Source: Rhizobium terricola (GTDB lineage Bacteria > Pseudomonadota > Alphaproteobacteria > Rhizobiales > Rhizobiaceae). Taken from it: DNA of 64,000 nucleotides. Under the pieces are notes generated by a model, which saw only the letters and a list, made by a program, of their open reading frames with translations, was not told the origin of the DNA and did not search any database. The translations under genes and the position numbers were made by a program. Location of the stretch: positions 924,649 to 988,648 of the forward strand of contig NZ_JABBGK010000001.1 of assembly GCF_012927355.1 (NCBI RefSeq), read 5' to 3'. Below, piece after piece: positions 51,611-61,806 of this stretch. Positions within the stretch are counted from its first letter, which is position 1. Every line of letters begins with the position of its first letter.

Positions 51611-51844
51611 GGCGGGTTTTCTCTGCTTGTTGGCGTCACACGAGGGGACGCAAGTGGACTATTGAAGCGGTCCCTTAGCGGAAAAGCTCGGTTTTCACAA
51701 TGCAACAGTTGTCCCCCGGATCGAAATCGTCCAAACCGTAGGCGCGCTTGGAGAATCGACCAAGTTTGCATTGCACTTTGTACCGCCTTTTGATTAATGG
51801 GTGAACGAAACCCGCACCGTGGCGGCATATTTTGGGAGACGCAG

Positions 51845-52159
51845 ATGAGCGGCATGAGTGATCGCGAAAAGGCTTTTGAAAACAAGTTCGCGCACGACCA
51901 GGAACTCCGTTTCAAGGCGGAAGCACGACGCAACAAGCTGCTCGGCCTGTGGGCCGGTAGCCTGCTCGGCAAGGCTGATGTTGATGCCTATGCCAAGGAA
52001 GTGGTTGCTTCCGACTTCGAAGAGGCCGGCGACGCAGACGTGCTGCGCAAGCTGAGCGGCGACCTCGCTGCTGGTGGCATTGCGGTCACGGAAGAAGAGA
52101 TCCGCGCCAAGATGATCGAGTTCCTCGCCCAGGCCGTGGAACAGATCCAGGGCGAGTGA
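51845..52159 (+). CDS. DUF1476 protein (F1-ATPase inhibitor zeta-like)
   Basis: A 104-residue helical protein. The N terminus SDREKAFENKFAHDQELRFKAEARRNKLLG matches DUF1476, the alphaproteobacterial zeta subunit that inhibits F1-ATPase hydrolysis in Paracoccus. ATG at 51845 with GGGAG upstream. It is divergent from purC. Whether inhibition occurs in this organism is unknown; in some alphaproteobacteria the protein is a weak inhibitor. Confidence 0.9.
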   Translation: MSGMSDREKAFENKFAHDQELRFKAEARRNKLLGLWAGSLLGKADVDAYAKEVVASDFEEAGDADVLRKLSGDLAAGGIAVTEEEIRAKMIEFLAQAVEQIQGE

Positions 52160-52182
52160 TCGTCCCTATGGTTTGATGCGAT

Positions 52183-52202
52183 CGGGCGCCGTCCGGCGCC
52201 CG
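52183..52202. terminator. Bidirectional hairpin between convergent genes
   Basis: CGGGCGCC and GGCGCCCG (52183-52190, 52195-52202) form a perfect 8-bp stem between the DUF1476 gene and the PAS-GGDEF-EAL gene. There is no strong U tract on either side. Confidence 0.6.
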
Positions 52203-52215
52203 TCCTGACCTTTCG

Positions 52216-54777
52216 TCACGCCGAGAGAGCGCAGCTACGCCAGCTTTCATCGCGCAGGAAGGTGACCGTGTCCTCGAAGGGCATGGGCACGGCAAGGCCG
52301 AAGCCTTGCAAGACATCGCAGCCGAGACCCCGCAATACGCGGACGTGATCCGGCGTTTCCACCCCCTCCGCCACAACCCGAATACCAAGCGAGTGGCCGA
52401 TGTCGATGATCGAGCCGACAAGATTGCGGCGCGCACGCGATCCGGGGACGGTCTGTACCAGTTCGCGGTCGATCTTGAGGGTCTTCGGGCTCAGTCTCAG
52501 CAGGCTGACGATCGAGGCGTGACCGGTTCCGAAATCATCGATTTCGAGATCGATCCCCATCTTCTTGAGGTGACGCAGGTTGTCGATCGCCTGATCATCG
52601 TTGTCGTCGAGGAAGATCGATTCAAGCAGTTCGAAAGAGACCGTTCCGGGATCGAAGTCGAGGGCGCTCAGCTTCTTCTTCAGGGAGGGATCGTGAAGGC
52701 GCCGCGAGGACACGTTGACGGAAATCTTGGGGATGCTCAACCCGAGTTTTTCCCAGCGGGTCATGTCGGCGAGCGCCCGCTCGAGGATAAGGCCGTCGAT
52801 TTCTCCCACCACGCCGATATCTTCGGCGACGGCGAGGAACTTGTCCGGGGTGAGGATGCCGTGTTCCGGATGGCGCCAGCGGGCAAGTGTCTCGGCCCCG
52901 CTCACATCCAGCGTCCTGGCATCGAACTGGAACTGGTAGAAGGGCAGGAATTCGTTCTGTTCGAGGCCGCGCAGAATGTCGTCGGCGATCCTCTTGCTGT
53001 CCACCATCCGGCTGTGGCTGTCGCGGGAGAAGAAAGCGTAACGACTGCGGCCGCTGTTTTTTGCGTTGTAGAGCGCGATGTCGGCATTGAGCAGCAACTG
53101 GCGCGGTGCGACCGTGCCTGTCCGGTCGCAGGCGATGCCGATGCTGGCTCCGAACCGGCAATCCTGTCCGTCGTAGGCCACCGGCTTGCGGAGTTCGCTG
53201 ATGAGGCGCTCGGCGAGGGCGGTCAGCATGCGTTGGTTACCGTCGAAGCGGGCGACAAAGACGAATTCGTCTCCACCGATGCGGGCGACGAAATCGCCGC
53301 CGCGAACGTTGTCGCGCAGGATGCGTGCCACATGCCTCAACATCGCGTCGCCGGCATTGTGACCGAGCGTATCGTTGATCTGCTTGAACCGGTCGAGGTC
53401 GATGTGAAGGATGGCCAGGCCACCCTTGTCCGCGCGTCCCTCACCATCCAGGCTCTCCAGCATCTCGTCGAGGTAGCGCCGGTTGGGAAGGTCGGTGAGA
53501 TGGTCGTGCAGGGCAATGTGCTCGATGCGTGCCTTGGCCTGTTCGAGATCCCGGTTCCGGGCCTCGGCGAGCGTTTTGGCGCGCTCGAGTTCCTTGCGGA
53601 GTTCGAGGTCCGCCGTGATATCCCAGTTGGCGCCGACCATCTTGCGATGACCATCGCCATCGATGAATGGCAGGGTGCGCGAGCGAATGTAATGGGTTGA
53701 GCCATCCTTCAGGACGACGCGGTACTCGTCGGAGAACGGGATCAACTGTTCGACGTGGCGGTTCACCTTCGTCTGCACGCGCTCGGCGTCGTCGGGATGC
53801 AGCATGTCCTCCCATTCGCCGTTGATGCGGATGAGCGGATCGGTGTCGAGCCCGTAGATGGCGCGCATTCCGGAATCCCACTCGCACATTCCGGTACTGA
53901 AGTCGGCTTCGAAAACGCCGATGCCGGAGGCGTCCAAGGCGAGTTTCAGGCGGCGCGACATCCGGGCCAGTGCTTCCTCCGCTGCCTTGCGTTCGGTAAT
54001 GTCGGTGTCCGTGCCGACGATGCGGACCGGCTGGCCCTCGTCGTCCCATTCGACGCAGGCGCCGCGGCATTCGATCCAAATCCAATGCCCCTTTTTGTGG
54101 CGCTCCCGATATTCGAATGTCGTGTATTCCGGGTCACCGGCGTTCTGTCTCTCAATCGAATGCAGGACACGGCTCCGATCGTCGGGATGAACCATGTCGA
54201 GCCATTCCTCCGTCGTGCCGGCGATCGGGTCATCGGGGCCGAGGCCGCGGATCGAGCGCCAGACGTCGGAATAGGACATTTCGCCCGTATCCATTCGCTG
54301 GTCCCACACGCCGGATGACGAGCCCACGAGCGCGTGGTTCCAGCGACGCTCCCGTTCGACGAGGGAAGCCTCGCTGTCGCGGATTGGCTGGATGTCGGTG
54401 CACTGGATCAGAAGGTAGGGGAGCGCCTGGTTGGACGTCGGACGAAAGGGCTTGATGGAGGCGATGACGTGTCTGCGCCGGGTGTCGTCGAGCCCGATTG
54501 CGAATTCGAGGGAGCGCGGCAAGGCCGCGTCAGCAAGAGACGCGACGTGTATCGCCTGAAAGGTCGGGCGCTCCAACCCGTCGAGAAGGCCGGCGAACGT
54601 CATTTCGCCCAGACCGGCGACTGCTCCCACGAGTTCCAGGAAGGGATCGTTGCAGCCGAGGATGCGACCGTCAGCGCCGACGACCGCACTGGCGAGGGGG
54701 AGGATCGCCAGGAGGTCGTTGAAATCGTCGCGGACAGGGTCTTTTGGGCTGGCTTGTTCAGTTGTACTCGGGTGCAA
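52216..54777 (-). CDS. PAS-GGDEF-EAL cyclic di-GMP signalling protein
   Basis: An 853-residue soluble protein: three PAS-type domains (about residues 20-130, 145-265 and 275-395), a linker coiled coil, a GGDEF domain and a C-terminal EAL domain (about 590-845). The GGDEF has an intact active site (RIGGDEF) with an RxxD inhibitory site (RGGD) five residues before it. The EAL domain reads GAETLARW, so the signature is ETL with the catalytic Glu kept. NVSSRRL, EIDDFGTGH, LKIDREL and VAEGVET are also present. Both synthesis and breakdown of c-di-GMP look possible. No transmembrane helix; the PAS ligands are unknown. Confidence 0.9.
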   Translation of the reverse strand: MHPSTTEQASPKDPVRDDFNDLLAILPLASAVVGADGRILGCNDPFLELVGAVAGLGEMTFAGLLDGLERPTFQAIHVASLADAALPRSLEFAIGLDDTRRRHVIASIKPFRPTSNQALPYLLIQCTDIQPIRDSEASLVERERRWNHALVGSSSGVWDQRMDTGEMSYSDVWRSIRGLGPDDPIAGTTEEWLDMVHPDDRSRVLHSIERQNAGDPEYTTFEYRERHKKGHWIWIECRGACVEWDDEGQPVRIVGTDTDITERKAAEEALARMSRRLKLALDASGIGVFEADFSTGMCEWDSGMRAIYGLDTDPLIRINGEWEDMLHPDDAERVQTKVNRHVEQLIPFSDEYRVVLKDGSTHYIRSRTLPFIDGDGHRKMVGANWDITADLELRKELERAKTLAEARNRDLEQAKARIEHIALHDHLTDLPNRRYLDEMLESLDGEGRADKGGLAILHIDLDRFKQINDTLGHNAGDAMLRHVARILRDNVRGGDFVARIGGDEFVFVARFDGNQRMLTALAERLISELRKPVAYDGQDCRFGASIGIACDRTGTVAPRQLLLNADIALYNAKNSGRSRYAFFSRDSHSRMVDSKRIADDILRGLEQNEFLPFYQFQFDARTLDVSGAETLARWRHPEHGILTPDKFLAVAEDIGVVGEIDGLILERALADMTRWEKLGLSIPKISVNVSSRRLHDPSLKKKLSALDFDPGTVSFELLESIFLDDNDDQAIDNLRHLKKMGIDLEIDDFGTGHASIVSLLRLSPKTLKIDRELVQTVPGSRARRNLVGSIIDIGHSLGIRVVAEGVETPDHVRVLRGLGCDVLQGFGLAVPMPFEDTVTFLRDESWRSCALSA

Positions 54778-54889
54778 CGGCTGCTCTTTCGAAAACGAAT
54801 TTCGAGATCGCGCCAGAGTAGTGAGGCAGAATTAAATTGTGCTTAATTACACCGCAGAGGTTCACGCTGCGACATTGTGTGCAACCCGC

Positions 54890-55438
54890 TCAGAGGCGTG
54901 CGAGGAACTGGGCGAAGACCATGGTCCCCTCGGGCCACGGGCCATGGCCCGAATCTGCATTGATGTGACCGGATTCGCCCGCGTCGATCAGGAGCGAACC
55001 CCATGCATTCGCTATGTCGTCGGCGTGCTCGTAGGTGCCGAACGGGTCGTTTCGGCTGGCGATCGTGATCGACGGGAAGGGCAGCGGGTTGCGCGGATAG
55101 GGACCGAAGGTCATGAGATGCTTCGGACGGATCTCCGGGTTGGCGACATCCGGCGGTGCCACGAGGAAAGCGCCGGCGACCTTCTTGCTGATCTCGGGCA
55201 CGGCATGAATGGCCGTCGGAACGCCGAGCGAATGGGCAACCAGCACGACAGGACGCGTCGAGGCGTTGACTTCCTCGACGATCCGCTTGACCCAGTCCTC
55301 GCGCACCGGCTTCGCCCACTCCGCCTGCTCGACGCGACGCGCGGTCGACAGCTTGGCCTCCCAACGGCTCTGCCAGTGGTCGGGTCCGGAATTGGTGTAG
55401 CCCGGGATGATCAGGATATCGGCGTCAGATGCTTTCAT
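54890..55438 (-). CDS. RBBP9/YdeN-family alpha/beta hydrolase
   Basis: A 182-residue small serine hydrolase. The N terminus ILIIPGYTNSGPDHWQSRWE is characteristic of the RBBP9/YdeN (DUF1234-type) family, and the nucleophile elbow is LVAHSLGVP. The Asp (SRNDPFGTYEHA) and His (GESGHINADSGHGPW) of the triad are visible. Substrate unknown. It stands alone on the minus strand. Confidence 0.9.
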   Translation of the reverse strand: MKASDADILIIPGYTNSGPDHWQSRWEAKLSTARRVEQAEWAKPVREDWVKRIVEEVNASTRPVVLVAHSLGVPTAIHAVPEISKKVAGAFLVAPPDVANPEIRPKHLMTFGPYPRNPLPFPSITIASRNDPFGTYEHADDIANAWGSLLIDAGESGHINADSGHGPWPEGTMVFAQFLARL

Positions 55439-55789
55439 GCTGCCTTAATTGCGGTCGCGTGCGTCTGCCGTCAAGAGCCGCGTTGTGCTTTGCAGCAGTG
55501 AAACCGCGTGGCCCTTCATGTCAGGACAGTTGAGGAGGGGTGTTCCTGGCACCGGTCATGATGAAACAGGGGCTCGCGTCAGACGTCTTCTTGCCGCATA
55601 ATCTGCCGGTTCGAACACCCTTGTCTGCGACGTCCTGCATCGGATTGGAACGGACGGGCGACGACAATGAACACCGGGAAGCCGCTTGTGGGCGGCGGGC
55701 CGAAAGCGGTTGAGCGCGCCCCCCGTTGGCGCCGACCGCAGGCGACCGGCAGGCGTGGCGCATGCCGGTCGCAAGTTTTGAGACGAGGA
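55439..55789. other. Intergenic region between hydrolase gene and purB
   Basis: 351 bases without a supported gene; short frames on both strands lack ribosome binding sites and protein character. The only feature I can name is the hairpin after purB. The left side should contain the hydrolase gene's promoter. A GGTTCGAAC sequence near 55618 recalls a tRNA T-loop, but no tRNA fold can be built around it. Confidence 0.45.
55742..55772 (-). terminator. Stem-loop downstream of purB
   Basis: GCGACCGGCA (55742-55751) and TGCCGGTCGC (55763-55772) form a perfect 10-bp stem 17 bases after the purB stop. There is no U tract, so it may be a terminator of the weak-tail type or simply an mRNA 3'-end stabiliser. 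Confidence 0.5.
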
Positions 55790-57091
<1,302 letters not shown>

Positions 57092-57149
57092 CGGCTTTCT
57101 TTCCTTGCGGCTGGAGTTGGCGTCGCTTTAGCAAAGACGACGGCTAATC

Positions 57150-57680
57150 TCAACGGCTGCGCCGCGCATGGAGGATGCTGACGGCAAGAAGTATGATCAG
57201 GCCGAAGGGCAGGTAGTGTCGGATGCCAAGCACCGCGAACTGATAGACGGCCGCTGCGGATGTGAAGACGAACTGGAACAGCCAGATCATCGTTCCGAAC
57301 GGCTCGTGCCACTGGGAATAGAAAAGGCGATAATGAAGGGCGAAGATCAGGGCGGTAAAGCCGGCCGTGCTGATGCCGAGAAGCAGGAAGGCTGCCGCGA
57401 ACCGGGTTTCCGCGGCCTGCCCGTGGCTGAAGAAGCGGACCAGCGGAAGAGCCGCGAGCCACCCGAGCACCGCGCCGACGAAGTATAGGGCCAAGACCAG
57501 GGCACGGTGGCTCTCGGGCAGTCGGTTCTCACCGTAGTGGGGCAGCAGGATCGATACCGCGATCGCAGCGCCCCAAAGGAGCGCGCCGAGGAGCCAGTCG
57601 CGCGTCGGCGGGCGCGATGCCGCCAGCCGGCTACGTAAGCCCGGGCGAATTGAGTGTGTCGGCCTTTTCTCGTCGGTCAA
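57150..57680 (-). CDS. Small integral membrane protein
   Basis: A 176-residue protein with about four or five transmembrane helices (DWLLGALLWGAAIAVSILL, LVLALYFVGAVLGWLAALPL, FAAAFLLLGISTAGFTALIFAL and two near the C terminus). No family recognised. I used the TTG at 57678-57680, which overlaps the DUF2259 stop (TTGA), a coupling like that of its neighbours; the longer upstream frame lies wholly inside the DUF2259 gene. It is 58 bases upstream of purB. Confidence 0.72.
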   Translation of the reverse strand: MTDEKRPTHSIRPGLRSRLAASRPPTRDWLLGALLWGAAIAVSILLPHYGENRLPESHRALVLALYFVGAVLGWLAALPLVRFFSHGQAAETRFAAAFLLLGISTAGFTALIFALHYRLFYSQWHEPFGTMIWLFQFVFTSAAAVYQFAVLGIRHYLPFGLIILLAVSILHARRSR

Positions 57681-58408
57681 GGATGCACCGGTACGGCGAT
57701 CCAGCGCCCGTTGTTGCCCTCGTAGCCGATGCTCAAAACGTTGACGAGGGCCATGTGCACGGTTTGGCCCGTCTCTGCCGCATAGGTGATGACACCGCCC
57801 AGCCGATAACCAACGACGCATTGGCGGCTCTCCGGAATCTCCGGGCCGTCGGTGTAAACAAGATCGTCTGCCGGTTTCCCGGCCTTAACTTTGAAGCGCA
57901 GACGAAAGGCCTTCAGCGTATCGACCATGTCCACGCAGTATCGGGTCGGCGGCGCGAAGAATTCCTCGATCGTCAGGGTGTAGGGTTCGCCGAAGGAAGG
58001 ATCTGCCGGATGCTCGAAGTATTTGAGCTCATCATTCGACGGCCCGAGTTCGCTGATCGGATTGAAGGCGACGACCTCGCCGGGGTGATCGAGCAGATTG
58101 TTCTCTTCGATCAAGGGGGCGGCTTTCTCGAGCGCCAGCTTGCGGACCTTCGCAAGGCTGTCCGTATCCCGCTCCACGCCGACGCGGATAGGGGTACCCG
58201 GCAGGAACTTGTCCTTGACCGTGTCGATCACGAAGATGTTCGAATAGGCGAGACCGGAGCTGTCGCTGATGCCGAATTCCTCGAAGGCGTAGACGCTTCC
58301 GTCCTTCGAAAAGCCGAGCGACCGGAATTCGGAAAACTCGGCCGCCATGGCCGGCAGGGCGACGAGCATCGTCGCCAGTCCCACCGACCATGTCCGGCAA
58401 TCAATCAA
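57677..58408 (-). CDS. Exported DUF2259 protein
   Basis: A 243-residue secreted protein. Signal peptide [14 protein letters not shown] is cleaved near residue 23, followed by the DUF2259 pattern ([25 protein letters not shown], then [19 protein letters not shown]), which suggests a beta-propeller-like repeat unit. Function unknown. The start overlaps the rpe stop (ATGA) and the stop overlaps the next gene, so it is translationally coupled on both sides. Confidence 0.85.
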   Translation of the reverse strand: MIDCRTWSVGLATMLVALPAMAAEFSEFRSLGFSKDGSVYAFEEFGISDSSGLAYSNIFVIDTVKDKFLPGTPIRVGVERDTDSLAKVRKLALEKAAPLIEENNLLDHPGEVVAFNPISELGPSNDELKYFEHPADPSFGEPYTLTIEEFFAPPTRYCVDMVDTLKAFRLRFKVKAGKPADDLVYTDGPEIPESRQCVVGYRLGGVITYAAETGQTVHMALVNVLSIGYEGNNGRWIAVPVHP

Positions 58409-59082
58409 CGGCGTCCCTCTTCTGCGGCCTTGCGCAGAGTTTCGACGGTCTTGCGGTAGTCGTCAACGCCTTCGCCCTTGTAGACGGCGGAGCCGGCAAC
58501 CAGGACGTTGGCGCCTGCCGCGGTCACGAGCGGGGCCGTCTCGGCCGTCACGCCGCCGTCCACTTCCAGATCGATCGGCCGGTTGCCGATCAGCATGTTG
58601 GCCTGGGCAAGCTTGGCGGTGGCGGCGGGGATGAATTTCTGACCGCCGAAGCCGGGGTTGACGCTCATGATGAGGATCAGGTCGAGATCGTCGAGGACGT
58701 GTTCGAGAACTGAAACCGGGGTTGCGGGATTGAGCGAGACACCGGCCTTCTTGCCGAGCGAGCGGATCTTCTGCAGCGAGCGGTGCAGGTGGGGACCTGC
58801 CTCGGCATGGACGGTGATCACGTCGCAACCGGCATCGGCGAAGGCCTCGAGATAGGGATCGGCCGGCGAGATCATCAGATGGCAGTCGAACACGGCCTTG
58901 GTGTAGGGACGCAGGGCCTTGATGACGGCAGGTCCGTAGGAAATGTTCGGGACGAAATGGCCGTCCATGACATCGAGATGGATCCAGTCGGCGCCGGCTT
59001 CGACGACGTCTGCCACTTCCTGGCCGAGTTTGGCGAAATTGGCGGCGAGGATGGAAGGGGCGATGAAAAGGGGACGGTTCAT
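58405..59082 (-). CDS. rpe: Ribulose-phosphate 3-epimerase
   Basis: Interconverts ribulose 5-phosphate and xylulose 5-phosphate. The 225-residue TIM barrel has the signatures [40 protein letters not shown] and EVDGGV, including metal-binding His and Asp residues. It starts a minus-strand group with the DUF2259 and membrane-protein genes and purB. Confidence 0.97.
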   Translation of the reverse strand: MNRPLFIAPSILAANFAKLGQEVADVVEAGADWIHLDVMDGHFVPNISYGPAVIKALRPYTKAVFDCHLMISPADPYLEAFADAGCDVITVHAEAGPHLHRSLQKIRSLGKKAGVSLNPATPVSVLEHVLDDLDLILIMSVNPGFGGQKFIPAATAKLAQANMLIGNRPIDLEVDGGVTAETAPLVTAAGANVLVAGSAVYKGEGVDDYRKTVETLRKAAEEGRR

Positions 59083-59248
59083 GGCGGAGGCTCCGGATTA
59101 CCAGCGGTTTGTGGCGCGTTCTGGCCTGCCCATAGCACCGCAACTCGATCCCGGGCAACACTGCGAAGGTCTGCAACGGATCGGTGTCGCCTTGACCGCC
59201 GGTTTATCCTTGGCCACTTCTTGACGCGGATGACATGGGAGGACGGCA

Positions 59249-60013
59249 ATGGGACGGCATGCAATCATCACCGGCGGGAGCAGCGGCATCGGCCGGCATC
59301 TCGTCACGGCCTTCGTCGCGGCGGGATATGACGTGGCCTTCACGCATTTCCGTGAGGAGGCCGGTGCAGCCGAGACTATCGCCGAGGCTGCGGCCGCGGG
59401 CGGCCGGGCACGGGCCTTCGATTCTGACGTCGGGGAGGAAGCCGCCGTCGCGCGGCTGATGGACGAGGCTGCCGAATGGTTCGGCGATGCGCCCGACGTG
59501 CTGGTGAACAATGCCGGCATCCAGACCTGGTCGCCTCTGCTCGAATTGACGCAAGCCCGCTGGGATGCCGTCCTGCGGACCAATCTGACCGGCTGCTTCC
59601 TCAATACGCGGGAAGCCGCCAAGCGCATGGTTTCCGCCGGCAAGAGGGGCGCGATCGTCAATATCGGCTCCGGCTGCAACAAGCTGGCGTTTCCGGGACT
59701 GGTCGACTACACGGCCTCGAAGGGTGGCGTCGAGCAGTTCACCAAGGTGGCGGCGGTGGAACTTGGGCCGCACGGTATCCGCGTCAACTGTGTCGCTCCC
59801 GGGGCGATCGAAACCGAACGCACGAAGGCCGAGGCGCCGGACTACGCCGAAACCTGGGGCCGGGTCACGCCGCTTCGGCGGGTGGGTACGCCTGCCGACA
59901 TTGCCGGGCCGGTGCTTTTCCTTGCGGGCGCGAATGCTGGATTTGTCACCGGCCAGACCATCTGGGTCGACGGAGGCGTCTTCACCCAGGCCTTCTGGCC
60001 ATACCAATCCTGA
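59249..60013 (+). CDS. SDR-family oxidoreductase
   Basis: A 254-residue short-chain dehydrogenase. NAD(P) binding is marked by TGGSSGIG at residues 8-15 and NNAGIQ, and the active site by the YTASK motif with an upstream Ser in NIGSGCN. The C-terminal DGGVFTQAF fits the classical SDR length. Relatives are annotated as 3-oxoacyl-ACP or sugar dehydrogenases; the substrate here is not clear. It is divergent from rpe and convergent with the binding-protein gene. Confidence 0.9.
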   Translation: MGRHAIITGGSSGIGRHLVTAFVAAGYDVAFTHFREEAGAAETIAEAAAAGGRARAFDSDVGEEAAVARLMDEAAEWFGDAPDVLVNNAGIQTWSPLLELTQARWDAVLRTNLTGCFLNTREAAKRMVSAGKRGAIVNIGSGCNKLAFPGLVDYTASKGGVEQFTKVAAVELGPHGIRVNCVAPGAIETERTKAEAPDYAETWGRVTPLRRVGTPADIAGPVLFLAGANAGFVTGQTIWVDGGVFTQAFWPYQS

Positions 60014-60019
60014 CCGGGA

Positions 60020-61099
60020 TCACTGGCCAGCAGGCGGCACCGGCACGAAACGTCCGTCGCGCCATTCGGCGAGGCGATAGGGATTGTCCGAGAGTTCGTG
60101 GCCTTCGTTGAAGGAAACCGGTCCGATTGCGGTTGCAAAACGCGCATCGGCCAAAGCCTCGGCCAGCGGGATCTTGAGCGCGCCGGATGCACCGAGAGCC
60201 TCGGCAAAGACGGTGACCGCCGCATAGCCGGGCAGCACATAGCCTTCGGCTTGTATTCCGGCCGCCTTCAGCTCGGCCACGGCCGCCGTCGCATCGGGCT
60301 CGGCTGTCCCGTCCGGCAGGATGACGGCGAGCGTGCCGTCCGCAAGCGGCACCGGCATGTCGGCGGCGTTCATCGCTTCGCCACCGATCACCGTCAACGG
60401 GATCCCTTCGGCGGTTGCGTCCCGGGCGATGACGGCCACGTCGTTGCGGTCCCCACCGACGAAGACGTGGGTGGCGCCGGCCTTCTGCAGGCGGCGCACG
60501 AGGGAAAGCTGCTGCTCCTGGCCGGGGCGGAAGGTGTCGGTGAAAGCGGGTTTCAGGCCATGGGTCTCGATATTGCCACGGATCGCCTCGGCGAGTTCAC
60601 GGCCGTGGATGGTGCCGTCGTCGATCAGGGCGAGAGCGACGTCCGGCCAGTCGCGAAGGATGACCTCTGCCAGCCGCTCGGCCTCGTCTTCCGTGGATGG
60701 CGCCATACGGAAGAGCGGCCAGCCGTTCTTCAGGGCATCCTCCATGATGCCCTTCCAACGCACGGAGAGGGTGATGGCGGGAATGCCTGGCTCCTTGAGC
60801 GGTGCGAGCGCGCCGTCGAGCGATTCGGAGCAGAGGAAACCGATCGCAGCCTTTGCGCCCGACTCGAGGATCTGATTGGCAATCGTCTGGCCGCTGCCGG
60901 GTTCGCAGGTCTCGTCGATCGGCACGATCTCAACGCCTGACTTTCCGGCGGCAAGCGTCGCCCCGTCGCGCATCTGCTTGCCAAGGGCGGCAAACGGCCC
61001 CGATTGCGGGGCGACCAGCGCGACCTTCGGCATGTCGGCCAAGGCAGGAAGCGCGAGGCCCAGGCCAAGCAGTGCGGAGAGCAGCAGGGGACGACGCAT
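60020..61099 (-). CDS. Branched-chain amino acid-type ABC binding protein
   Basis: A 359-residue periplasmic solute-binding protein of the LivJ class. The signal peptide (LLLSALLGLGLALPALA) is followed by VALVAPQSGPFAALGKQMRDGATLA, the usual first lobe. Conserved features such as the CEPGSGQT and AIGFLCSESLDGAL segments are present. No permease or ATPase genes are adjacent, so it is an orphan binding protein and its ligand cannot be named. Start uncertain between ATGs at 61097-61099 and 61115-61117. Confidence 0.88.
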   Translation of the reverse strand: MRRPLLLSALLGLGLALPALADMPKVALVAPQSGPFAALGKQMRDGATLAAGKSGVEIVPIDETCEPGSGQTIANQILESGAKAAIGFLCSESLDGALAPLKEPGIPAITLSVRWKGIMEDALKNGWPLFRMAPSTEDEAERLAEVILRDWPDVALALIDDGTIHGRELAEAIRGNIETHGLKPAFTDTFRPGQEQQLSLVRRLQKAGATHVFVGGDRNDVAVIARDATAEGIPLTVIGGEAMNAADMPVPLADGTLAVILPDGTAEPDATAAVAELKAAGIQAEGYVLPGYAAVTVFAEALGASGALKIPLAEALADARFATAIGPVSFNEGHELSDNPYRLAEWRDGRFVPVPPAGQ

Positions 61100-61284
61100 C
61101 GCGGCGGTTTCTTCCATTCCTCAAATCGGTTAGGCCATCCTAGCCGCAGGCGGATCGATCCGGCAACGTCATTCGATGTCGTCGGGCGTGGCGAAATTTG
61201 AGCCGCGTTGTGGAAAACGTAAACCTTGAAGGCCATATTGGTGCGCAATGCGCCAACTGGGCGGGTCTCGCCCCGGAGAAGAGA

Positions 61285-61779
61285 GTGTTGAATTCGCAGC
61301 AGATGGACCCCGTCGTCTACCGGGAAGCGATGAGCCGCTATGCCGGCCACGTACAGGTCGTGACGACCGAGTACGAAGGCGTCAGACGGGGGGTGACGAT
61401 TACCGCAGCCTGCTCCGTTTCCGACCGTCCGCCGAGCCTGCTCGTCTGCCTCAACAACAACAACGCGAACAATTCGGTCTTTTTCGAAAGCGGGTTCTTC
61501 GCCCTCAATACGCTCGGGGCGCATCACCAGGCGCTCGCCAACGCCTTTGCCGGATTCGGCGGTCTTCCTGTCGAGGATCGCTTCGCGCTCGGGGAATGGC
61601 AGACGCTCTCGACCGGCGCGCCGGTTCTTTCCGATGCGATCGTGTCGTTCGATTGCAGGGTCACTGACCGGAAGGTGACGGCCACGCACACAGTCCTTTT
61701 CGGCGAGGTCAAGGCCGTGCATTTCGGCCGGCAGGAGGCTTCGCTCATCTATCTGGACCGCGGCTACCGCACCCTGTAA
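61285..61779 (+). CDS. Flavin reductase family protein
   Basis: A 164-residue FMN-binding split-barrel protein, like the reductase components of two-component monooxygenases (HpaC/RutF type). Typical segments are MSRYAGHVQVVTTEYEGVRRGVTITAACSVS, PPSLLVCLNNNN and FALNTLGAHHQALANAF. The gene could serve a partner oxygenase elsewhere. GTG at 61285 has GGAG six bases upstream; TTG at 61288 and ATG at 61303 are alternatives. It lies 27 bases upstream of the MoxR gene. Confidence 0.85.
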   Translation: MLNSQQMDPVVYREAMSRYAGHVQVVTTEYEGVRRGVTITAACSVSDRPPSLLVCLNNNNANNSVFFESGFFALNTLGAHHQALANAFAGFGGLPVEDRFALGEWQTLSTGAPVLSDAIVSFDCRVTDRKVTATHTVLFGEVKAVHFGRQEASLIYLDRGYRTL

Positions 61780-61806
61780 GCTCCTCTCCAATAAAGGGGA
61801 GGAACA

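Noticed and set aside
55615..55630. GGTTCGAAC resembling a tRNA T-loop
   Set aside because: The flanking bases cannot form a T stem or acceptor stem.
55521..55774. Short minus-strand frames between the hydrolase gene and purB
   Set aside because: No ribosome binding site, and Ser/Arg-rich translations typical of random GC-rich frames.
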